Shown here: piece after piece, positions 17,099 to 23,435 of the stretch
Position numbering within the stretch: the stretch's first letter is position 1
How the letters are laid out: each line of letters begins with the position of its first letter
Assembly: GCA_020348185.1 (NCBI GenBank)
Contig: CP070743.1
Location: 2,402,045-2,425,479, forward strand
DNA from: Nitrospirota bacterium
GTDB taxonomy: Bacteria > Nitrospirota > Nitrospiria > Nitrospirales > UBA8639
Direction of reading: 5' to 3'
Length of the DNA: 23,435 nt
Notes under the pieces: generated by a model
Databases searched by the model: none
Seen by the model: only the letters and a program-made list of their open reading frames with translations
What the model was told of the DNA's origin: nothing
Translations under genes and position numbers: made by a program

Positions 17099-17128
17099 TT
17101 GCAGGCTCATTTTCGGTTCTGACATAAT
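17099..17128 (+). promoter_or_regulatory. Candidate promoter for pdxJ
   Basis: TTGCAG (17099-17104), 18 nt, CATAAT (17123-17128). It is 47 nt upstream of the pdxJ start. A 14-bp sequence made of two GTTAAC palindromes separated by CC (17144-17157) follows in the leader. The intergenic region is also bounded on the left by the divergent operon promoter, and a T/C-rich stretch with TTTCAAG-type words lies between (about 17041-17070). Confidence 0.45.
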
Positions 17129-17175
17129 GGGATTCCCTTCCCTGTTAACCCGTTAACTGTACGGAAAGGACTTCA

Positions 17176-17910
17176 ATGCCCAGATTAGGCGTCAATATTG
17201 ATCATGTGGCCACCCTTCGACAAGCCAGGGGGGGACGTGAGCCCGATCCGCTTGGGGCTGCCATGCTGGTTGAGCTTGCCGGAGCCGATGGGGTGGTGGT
17301 TCATCTTCGCGAAGATCGACGTCATATCCAGGACCGGGATTTGATCCTTCTGAAAGAGACCGTGCAAACTAAACTGAATTTAGAAATGGCTGCCGAGGAA
17401 TCAGTGGCCAAAATCGCCCTGAACGTCCGACCTGATCTCGTCACCCTTGTACCGGAACGCCGCCAAGAACTTACCACGGAAGGGGGACTCGCCGTTGCCG
17501 AACACCCTGAACGACTTCAGGTGATCATCACACTGTTCCATGACAGTGGCATTCCGTTTAGCCTCTTTATTGACCCCGATGTAAATCAGGTTCAGGCCGC
17601 CCACAGCATTCATGCGGATTCTATCGAACTCCACACAGGACCGTATGCCAATTCCAGCCGATTGAAAGAAGAACAAGCTGAATTCGAAAACCTCTTGCAA
17701 GCCGCCACATTAGCTTCTAAGCTCGGACTCGGCATTCATGCTGGACATGGATTGAATTACCAGAATGTGAAACGGCTGACACAAATCCCTGAGATTACGG
17801 AATTGAATATCGGGCATAGTATTATCGCTCGTTCAGTATTCGTCGGGCTTGATCGGGCAGTTCGGGAAATGAAAGCATTAATCTCTACACCGTTCCAATC
17901 TCAAGGTTGA
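17176..17910 (+). CDS. pdxJ: Pyridoxine 5'-phosphate synthase
   Basis: A 244-aa TIM-barrel enzyme that joins 1-deoxyxylulose 5-phosphate with 3-amino-2-oxopropyl phosphate, the last ring-closing step of DXP-dependent vitamin B6 synthesis. LGVNIDHVATLRQARG at 4-19 carries the N-terminal catalytic residues, VVHLREDRRHIQDRD covers 41-55, ELHTG is near 154, and HAGHGLNY with H188 and H191 makes the phosphate-side site. The length is as usual for the family. AAAGGAC lies before the ATG. PLP is the cofactor of both alaC and thrC on the opposite strand, but coregulation is not shown. Confidence 0.95.
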   Translation: MPRLGVNIDHVATLRQARGGREPDPLGAAMLVELAGADGVVVHLREDRRHIQDRDLILLKETVQTKLNLEMAAEESVAKIALNVRPDLVTLVPERRQELTTEGGLAVAEHPERLQVIITLFHDSGIPFSLFIDPDVNQVQAAHSIHADSIELHTGPYANSSRLKEEQAEFENLLQAATLASKLGLGIHAGHGLNYQNVKRLTQIPEITELNIGHSIIARSVFVGLDRAVREMKALISTPFQSQG

Positions 17911-18042
17911 ACCTCAATCATTTATTACTCATCAAAAGGAAGAATCGCTTCGTGATGGGAACGATCCGACCCGTCCAGGCTGCCCATGACGCCCCACCCC
18001 TGAATCATGACTTGAGGGATCTCAGGGCCTGAGAGACCATCC

Positions 18043-19605
18043 ATGTTTCTTGTCACCGCAGCTCAGATGCAATCTCTGGATCAACGCACAATTAAAGAGG
18101 CCAAGGTGCCCGGAACCACCCTCATGGAACATGCCGGTCGCGGGGTTGTAGAGGCTCTTGAGCATACCTTTGGCTCCCCAGCGGGAAAACGCGTGACGAT
18201 CTTCTGCGGTAAGGGCAACAACGGGGGGGACGGATTCGTCGTGGCTCGTTTACTTCGCCGGAAACGAGCCAGAGTCAGTGTCCTGCTCTTTGCCGACCCT
18301 AAAGAACTTAGAGGAGATGCACAAACCATGTATCGCCGACTTGTCAGGTCGGCTGGAGCTTCCGTCATCACCGCTCAGCCTGCAAAAGGCCCTATTGGCG
18401 ATCAAGCCGATCACGCAGATTTTCTGATCGATGCATTGCTAGGAACAGGGCTTTCATCCCCCGTGAAAGGCCGATATCAGGAAGCCATCGAGGCGATGAA
18501 CGGCTCCTTGGCCCCAACCATCGCCGTTGATCTCCCATCAGGAATTCACAGCGACAACGGAGAAATCCTTGGAACGGCCGTTGAGGCTTCCCTAACGGTC
18601 ACCTTTGGTTGTCCAAAAATTGGGCTGTACTTGGGAGCGGCGATCAATCAAGCCGGGAGAATTGTCATCTCAGACATTGGGATACCACAAAAATACGTGA
18701 GGGCGTTATCGCTGAATGTTCACCTTCTGACCCCACAGATAATCAAGCCATTACTTCCTCAACGGTCGATGGCTTCCCACAAAGGTACCTATGGACATGC
18801 CGGCATCATTGCAGGTTCCCCTGGAAAAACAGGGGCTGCGGCGCTAGCCGGAAGATCCGCCCTCAGGATTGGTGCGGGGCTGGTGACGGTCGCAACCCCA
18901 AAGACCGTGAACCCTACCCTGGAAGCCCAACTGCTCGAGGCGATGACAGCCCCGATGCCAGAGACGGAGGAATGCACTCTTGGACTTTCGGCTCTTTCCT
19001 CCTTGAGTGATTTTGCGAAAACCCGAAGTGCAATTGCGATTGGCCCTGGTATTGGCACCCACCAGGAAACAGGGGAGTTAGTTCGTAGCATTCTTTCAAA
19101 CCTGAATCAGCCGTGTGTCGTCGATGCGGATGCACTGAATCTCCTCGCTGGGCACACTTCGATTCTCTCATCGAACAAATTTCCTTATATCCTGACACCA
19201 CACCCCGGGGAAATGGCACGACTCCTTGGCAACATTTCTCCCGGATCCGTTAATCATGACCGCTTAGGGATTGCGCGTCGTTTCGCAGAGACGAATCACA
19301 TCATAGTGGTATTAAAGGGAGCTCGAACCATTATTGCGTCTCCGGACGGTCAAGCCGCAATCTGCCCCACGGGAAACCCGGGTATGGCGAGTGCAGGAAT
19401 GGGCGATGCGCTGACTGGAATGATTGTCGGATTGCTTGCCCAAGGTCTTTCCCCCTGGGATGCTGCGAGAGCTGGAGTGTACCTGCATGGACTCGCCGGG
19501 GACATGGGTGCTGAAAAATTGGGACAAGCCGGATTAATCGCCAGCGACCTTATTGAGTGTATTCCTCATGCCCTTAGACAAACCCTCTCCTCCACCCAAT
19601 CATGA
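18043..19605 (+). CDS. nnr: Bifunctional NAD(P)HX epimerase/dehydratase
   Basis: A 520-aa fusion repairing hydrated NADH and NADPH. The N-terminal YjeF_N epimerase half (about residues 1-215) shows MEHAGR and GKGNNGGDGFVVARLL, with G56-G64 in the substrate loop, and DALLGTGLS. The C-terminal ribokinase-like dehydratase half (about 225-515) shows the glycine-rich AGSPGKTGAAALAG, GPGIGTHQE, VVDADALNLLAG, ILTPHPGEMARLLG, and the GMGDALTGM motif with catalytic D455. Both halves look intact. The gene lies 132 nt after pdxJ, with a possible small frame between them, and its end overlaps tsaE by 38 nt. Confidence 0.95.
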   Translation: MFLVTAAQMQSLDQRTIKEAKVPGTTLMEHAGRGVVEALEHTFGSPAGKRVTIFCGKGNNGGDGFVVARLLRRKRARVSVLLFADPKELRGDAQTMYRRLVRSAGASVITAQPAKGPIGDQADHADFLIDALLGTGLSSPVKGRYQEAIEAMNGSLAPTIAVDLPSGIHSDNGEILGTAVEASLTVTFGCPKIGLYLGAAINQAGRIVISDIGIPQKYVRALSLNVHLLTPQIIKPLLPQRSMASHKGTYGHAGIIAGSPGKTGAAALAGRSALRIGAGLVTVATPKTVNPTLEAQLLEAMTAPMPETEECTLGLSALSSLSDFAKTRSAIAIGPGIGTHQETGELVRSILSNLNQPCVVDADALNLLAGHTSILSSNKFPYILTPHPGEMARLLGNISPGSVNHDRLGIARRFAETNHIIVVLKGARTIIASPDGQAAICPTGNPGMASAGMGDALTGMIVGLLAQGLSPWDAARAGVYLHGLAGDMGAEKLGQAGLIASDLIECIPHALRQTLSSTQS

Positions 19606-20116
19606 CCTCCCCCTCCATGGTCAGTCGCCCCGTAATTCTGAAGATACTTGGGTAACAACGCTTCGGTCGCTCAAAGCCACAGAAGCATTGGGGCAAGCCA
19701 TAGGGTATCGGCTCCATGGTGGAGAAATTATCGCCCTAACAGGACAGTTGGGAGCGGGAAAGACCGTACTGACGAAAGGGATTGCCTCCGGATTGGGAAT
19801 TTCTCCTGATCAGGTGACCAGCCCAACCTTTACAATTATCCACGAGTATTCCGGCCAGCTTCGGCTCATCCATGCAGACCTTTATAGGATCAACAGCCAT
19901 GATGAGTTGAGGTCAATCGGATTGGAGGACTATTATGGCGCCTCCACCGCAGTCGTCATTGAATGGGCTGATCGGATGGGACCCGAATTCTCACAAGATT
20001 ACCTGCAAATACACCTGGCCCACACTCAGCGATATATTCGACTTGCCACCCTCACAGCCCATGGACCTCTAAGCCATGCTTTGCTACAAAGGCTGAGAAC
20101 GGAAACGCAAACTTGA
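19568..20116 (+). CDS. tsaE: tRNA threonylcarbamoyladenosine biosynthesis ATPase
   Basis: A 182-aa P-loop ATPase that works with TsaB, TsaC/TsaD to make t6A37 on ANN-decoding tRNAs. Walker A GQLGAGKT is at residues 59-66, VTSPTFTIIHEY at about 83-94, IHADLYR near 101, and VIEWADR near 128. The core is complete and of normal length. The N-terminal 30 residues are Pro-rich and not conserved, so the start is unsure. I chose ATG 19568, which overlaps nnr by 38 nt; TTG 19553 in the same frame is the alternative. The overlap and order nnr-tsaE are common in bacteria. Confidence 0.92.
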   Translation: MPLDKPSPPPNHDLPLHGQSPRNSEDTWVTTLRSLKATEALGQAIGYRLHGGEIIALTGQLGAGKTVLTKGIASGLGISPDQVTSPTFTIIHEYSGQLRLIHADLYRINSHDELRSIGLEDYYGASTAVVIEWADRMGPEFSQDYLQIHLAHTQRYIRLATLTAHGPLSHALLQRLRTETQT

Positions 20117-20145
20117 TTCATGTTTGGAATCTCATATGAAGAAAT

Positions 20146-20252
20146 CCAAAAGGTCGAATAGTCAAAGGGGTCGAAGGGGTCATAAGAGGCGCGCAATAGA
20201 ACAGTCCAAAGGGTCGAAAAAGTCGAAGGCGTCAAAGAGTTCATAAGACTAG
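20146..20252. repeat. Left arm of a degenerate 8-9-nt repeat array upstream of mutS
   Basis: Consecutive words such as AAAGGGGTC, GAAGGGGTC, GAAAAAGTC and GAAGGCGTC make a loose tandem array with about 9-nt spacing. They share a GAA..GTC pattern. The array is interrupted near 20181-20200. This arm begins about 30 nt after the tsaE stop. Confidence 0.7.
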
Positions 20253-20349
20253 ATATATTCACTCGCTCTCAGAGCTGGGGATCCTTTATAAATTTCGAAT
20301 CGGTGACTCCCTTTAATCTCAAGATCCGTCCATTTAATTTGTTTTAGAT

Positions 20350-20452
20350 CTACGACTTTTCGACCGTTAGACCCTTTAGATTTTTAGACCTTATTGAGAA
20401 TTAGACCTTTTCGACTCTTTGACTCTTAGACTCTTGAACTCCATGAGACCTC
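20350..20452. repeat. Right arm of the repeat array, opposite orientation
   Basis: Words TTTTCGAC, TCTTTGAC, TCTTAGAC and TCTTGAAC recur at 8-nt spacing near 20408-20439, with looser TTAGACC words before them. On the other strand they match the GAA..GTC words of the left arm. AAAGGGTCGAAAAAGTCG at 20208-20225 can pair with CGACTTTTCGA at 20353-20363 and CCCTTT at 20372-20377. About 100 nt of ordinary AT-rich DNA separates the arms. The whole 363-nt gap (20117-20479) has no gene that I can support. Confidence 0.7.
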
Positions 20453-20479
20453 CCTCTGACAACAAGGAATGGGCAGAAT

Positions 20480-23134
20480 ATGACTGAACCCGACCTCACC
20501 CCCTTGATGCGTCAATATCAAGACATCAAACAACAATACGATGACGCCATTGTGTTTTTTCGGGTTGGAGATTTTTATGAAATGTTTTTCAAAGACGCTG
20601 AGGAGGCCTCCAGGATTTTGGAAATTGTACTCACCTCTAGGGGTAAAGCGAAAGGATCATCCATTCCCCTCTGTGGAGTGCCCTACCACGCCGCCACTGG
20701 ATATATTGCCAAACTTCTGAAAGCTGGACGAACGGTCGCTCTCTGCGAACAGGTGGAAGATCCTAAATTGGCCAAAGGCCTCGTCCGTCGTGAAGTCGTT
20801 CGTTTATATACCCCGGGAACCCTGTTTGATGCCGAGCTGTTACCGCAAAAGGAATCGAATTTCTTAGCCTCCCTGTACTGTACGAGCCTCCATTCTTCCG
20901 TTCCAGATAGCCAAGAGTGTCGTTTCGGTCTTTCCACGCTCGATTTGTCAACCGGTGAGTTCTGGGTCACCGAATCGACCTCGCATACCACCTACGCGGA
21001 CCTCCTTGACGAACTGACTCGAATCGAGCCCAAAGAATTAATTTTTCCCCAAGAGCTCCCAGCAGGATTTCGGGATTCTCTCGGTTCTCTCAATATTCCA
21101 CGCCTGACCTCCCAAGATCCCTCTTGGTTTGATGAAGGTATGGGCGCACAAATTCTGAAAGATCACTACTCGGCGCTATCCATGGAGGACCTGGGGCTTT
21201 CACATGTCACTACAGGGGTACAAGCCGCCGGAGCCTTATTGCAGTACCTGAAATCCACACAACCCATTGCAGATCATCAGCACATCCAACGGCCTCGATT
21301 TCGTTCTCTGGAAGAGGAAATGCACTTGGACGGTGTCACGATTCGGAACCTTGAGCTCATTAAACCCCTATTCGAGGATCGCCATTCCCCAACATTGCTT
21401 TCAATCCTTGATAAAACTGTCACTTCCTTCGGCGGTCGACTTTTTCGTCAATGGATCACCCGACCTTTGTTACGGCTGCCCATTATTCAGGAACGCCTTC
21501 AGGCAGTGGACGAATTTGTCAATAATTTAGGAGTTCGTTCCGGGTTGAGAACGGCTTTTAAATCTATTCAGGATCTTGAACGTCTCAATAGTCGCATTTC
21601 GTTAGGAGTCGCCAATCCCCGGGAGCTCGTTGGCCTCCAGCAATCCTTGGAGGTCCTACCAAACATTCGCTTATTACTGGAACCGATGAAATCCTCCTTG
21701 ATTCGTGACTTCCTTTCTTATTGGGACGACCTTCAGGATGTATATCACCTTATAGACGAAAGGATCCTCACCAATGCTCCCCTCTCATCTCGGGAAGGAG
21801 ACATTATCGAAGAGGGGTACAACAAGGAACTTGATGAATTAAGAAAGGTGACCCGGGAAGGAACCCAATGGATTGCGGAATTAGAGGTCCGAGAAAGGAA
21901 TCGAACCGGTATCGAATCGCTCAAAATCAAGTTTAATCAGGTCTTTGGTTATTACATTGAGGTCACCAAGGCCAACTTGTCAAAAGTTCCCAATGAGTAC
22001 CTACGAAAGCAAACTCTGGTCAACGCCGAGCGTTATATGACAGAAGAGTTGAGGCAATTGGAAGACCGAATTACCGGAGCAAGCCAAAAAGTTAAAAATC
22101 TCGAACTTTCCTTGTTCAGCGAATTACGATTGCAGGTGGCCCAGGCGACCCCTCGTATTCAATCAATGGCGCAACATCTTGCCGTGTTGGATGTTCTTGC
22201 CAGCTTAGCGGAAGCTGCGACGGTGAACCGATACGTTCGACCCCATGTGGACGAAGGAGGAATTATTTCTATTGGTGAAGGCCGGCATCCCATCATCGAA
22301 CGATTGTCACCGTCTGGAGGGTTTGTTCCCAATAACACCCACCTGAATTTGGAAACCGATAGGCTCTTATTGATTACGGGGCCTAACATGGCCGGGAAAA
22401 GCACCTACCTCCGGCAGGCTGCACTCATTGTGTTGATGGCCCAAATTGGGAGCTTTGTGCCAGCCCAATCGGCTCACATTGGGCTAGTCGACCGTATCTT
22501 CACCCGAGTGGGAGCTTCAGACGATCTTGCTTCAGGGCAAAGTACATTTATGGTTGAAATGGTGGAAACGGCGAGAATTTTAGAGTTTGCGACTAGACGA
22601 AGTCTCATCCTCTTAGACGAAGTGGGGCGTGGAACCAGCACCTACGACGGACTCAGTATTGCTTGGGCCGTTGCGGAATACCTTCTGGATCGTTGCCATA
22701 TTGGAGCACGCACGTTGTTCGCCACCCATTACCATGAAATGACCCAATTGGAGGATTTGCGGGAGGGTGTGAAGAATTTTACAGTGTTAGTCAAGGAAAA
22801 AGACCAACATATCCTCTTTCTTCGGAAAATCATTGAAGGTAAGGCAGATAGAAGTTATGGCATCCACGTCGCCCAATTAGCTGGACTTCCTTCAGAAGTT
22901 ATCGAACGTGCTCAAAATATCTTGAGGCAGTTGGAGGGTGGAGAAACCACTACGGAAATGAATGACCTTAAAAATTCCGAGAAGCCTCAGGAAGTGGTAT
23001 CTACCACCTCACTCCCTCAGCCCCATGTCATTTTAGAAGAAGTGAAACAAATGGATCTTTTTGGAATGACACCCTTGGAAGCTTTAAACCGATTGGCGGA
23101 TATGAAACGCCGGCTTGAAACGGAAGACACCTAA
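20480..23134 (+). CDS. mutS: DNA mismatch repair protein MutS
   Basis: An 884-aa full-length MutS1 that recognises mismatches and small loops, then signals to MutL. The mismatch-reading F-x-E motif is present as F32 and E34 in GDFYEMF. The connector, lever and clamp regions follow, including GYYIEVTKANLSKVP. The ATPase domain has Walker A GPNMAGKST at 634-642 and Walker B LILLDEVGRGTSTYDG with D713 and E714. The C-terminal tail carries a sliding-clamp-binding pentapeptide QMDLF (857-861). No truncation or missing key residue is visible. The ATG is preceded by AAGGAATGGGCAGA, a modest ribosome binding site. It ends at a perfect terminator two bases later. Confidence 0.97.
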   Translation: MTEPDLTPLMRQYQDIKQQYDDAIVFFRVGDFYEMFFKDAEEASRILEIVLTSRGKAKGSSIPLCGVPYHAATGYIAKLLKAGRTVALCEQVEDPKLAKGLVRREVVRLYTPGTLFDAELLPQKESNFLASLYCTSLHSSVPDSQECRFGLSTLDLSTGEFWVTESTSHTTYADLLDELTRIEPKELIFPQELPAGFRDSLGSLNIPRLTSQDPSWFDEGMGAQILKDHYSALSMEDLGLSHVTTGVQAAGALLQYLKSTQPIADHQHIQRPRFRSLEEEMHLDGVTIRNLELIKPLFEDRHSPTLLSILDKTVTSFGGRLFRQWITRPLLRLPIIQERLQAVDEFVNNLGVRSGLRTAFKSIQDLERLNSRISLGVANPRELVGLQQSLEVLPNIRLLLEPMKSSLIRDFLSYWDDLQDVYHLIDERILTNAPLSSREGDIIEEGYNKELDELRKVTREGTQWIAELEVRERNRTGIESLKIKFNQVFGYYIEVTKANLSKVPNEYLRKQTLVNAERYMTEELRQLEDRITGASQKVKNLELSLFSELRLQVAQATPRIQSMAQHLAVLDVLASLAEAATVNRYVRPHVDEGGIISIGEGRHPIIERLSPSGGFVPNNTHLNLETDRLLLITGPNMAGKSTYLRQAALIVLMAQIGSFVPAQSAHIGLVDRIFTRVGASDDLASGQSTFMVEMVETARILEFATRRSLILLDEVGRGTSTYDGLSIAWAVAEYLLDRCHIGARTLFATHYHEMTQLEDLREGVKNFTVLVKEKDQHILFLRKIIEGKADRSYGIHVAQLAGLPSEVIERAQNILRQLEGGETTTEMNDLKNSEKPQEVVSTTSLPQPHVILEEVKQMDLFGMTPLEALNRLADMKRRLETEDT

Positions 23135-23135
23135 A

Positions 23136-23171
23136 AAAAAGGTCGAGCCCCAGGAAGAGCTCGACCTTTTT
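23136..23171. terminator. Bidirectional rho-independent terminator between mutS and the next gene
   Basis: AAAAAGGTCGAGC (23136-23148) pairs perfectly with GCTCGACCTTTTT (23159-23171) around a 10-nt loop. T-runs arise on both strands, so it can end mutS from the left and the minus-strand gene from the right. Confidence 0.93.
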
Positions 23172-23190
23172 ATTGACATCGATTCTTAAT

Positions 23191-23435
23191 TTACTTATCT
23201 ACTTCCCAGACTCCAACGCCCTGGTCAGAATTTGGAATGACTCCGGAAATAGCTTTTCCCCCAGGGAGCAACACGTCATATTGCATCTTTCTATTATTTT
23301 GCCAGCTCTCATCCGCGATCGCTTGAGCTTGAGAACTGCTGCGAAGACTATGGATGCTCCGGGGTTTGGCCGGGGTCCCTGCTACGTCACTGATCGTCTT
23401 GATCGAAGAGACCACCCGATGATTCTGCTCAGTTT
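23191..23435 (-). CDS. C-terminal part of a hypothetical protein (5' end outside window)
   Basis: The minus-strand frame stays open to the window edge, so only the last 81 codons are visible. The sequence is hydrophilic, with a Ser/Arg/Gln-rich stretch, then SWQNNRKMQYDVLLPGGKAISG and VGVWEVDK at the end. No motif, membrane segment or family is recognisable. An in-frame GTG at 23415 could be read as a start, but the open frame before it argues for a longer gene. It shares the terminator at 23136-23171 with mutS. Confidence 0.6.
   Translation of the reverse strand, partial: TEQNHRVVSSIKTISDVAGTPAKPRSIHSLRSSSQAQAIADESWQNNRKMQYDVLLPGGKAISGVIPNSDQGVGVWEVDK

Noticed and set aside
16922..17175. 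Possible attenuator or riboswitch in the leaders of the amino acid operon and pdxJ
   Set aside because: No leader peptide rich in regulatory amino acids, no strong terminator stem and no riboswitch consensus was seen.

Overview
This is a 23.4 kb stretch of chromosomal bacterial DNA with moderate GC content and dense coding. I see no insertion sequence, prophage, CRISPR array or rRNA. The gene content suggests a Gram-negative bacterium: lipid A/lipid-linked sugar genes, an IHF subunit, and a large aspartate-family operon that includes citramalate synthase and a phosphoglycerate-mutase-like gene. The order alaC-hom-thrC-(PGM-like)-lysC-cimA, followed by ihfA, a MerR gene and tRNA-Pro, is one I associate with Nitrospira/Nitrospirota. 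That placement is inference from gene order and family content, not from a database search.

Layout. (1) 1-4099, plus strand: the 3' part of an M1-type metallopeptidase, a secreted TolB-like beta-propeller protein, and a PAP2-family membrane phosphatase. (2) 4100-7063, minus strand: an envelope glycolipid module read as GT2 glycosyltransferase, LAB_N small membrane protein, ArnT-like GT39 glycosyltransferase, and possibly a tiny downstream ORF. (3) 7064-8722: a divergent promoter region, an 82-aa protein of unknown function on the plus strand, then tRNA-Pro(GGG) with its terminator and a MerR-type regulator on the minus strand. (4) 8723-9105: an IHF/HU-type gene with its own sigma70-like promoter. 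(5) 9196-17021, minus strand: a six-gene operon (alaC, hom, thrC, PGM-like gene, lysC, cimA) with tight or overlapping junctions and one good promoter. (6) 17099-20116, plus strand: pdxJ, the NAD(P)HX repair enzyme nnr, and tsaE overlapping nnr. (7) 20117-20479: an unusual intergenic region of 8-9-nt degenerate repeats in two opposed arms. (8) 20480-23171: mutS with a perfect shared terminator, facing a partial minus-strand gene that runs off the right edge.

How the genes fit together. The minus-strand operon takes aspartate to homoserine and threonine (lysC, hom, thrC), and handles pyruvate for alanine (alaC-like) and threonine-independent isoleucine (cimA). There is no classical GHMP homoserine kinase (thrB) in the operon. 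The alkaline-phosphatase-superfamily PGM-like gene sits where thrB would be expected, and by eye it lacks several metal and catalytic residues of true phosphoglycerate mutases. It is the most interesting protein in the window. The second most interesting item is the repeat-filled region in front of mutS.
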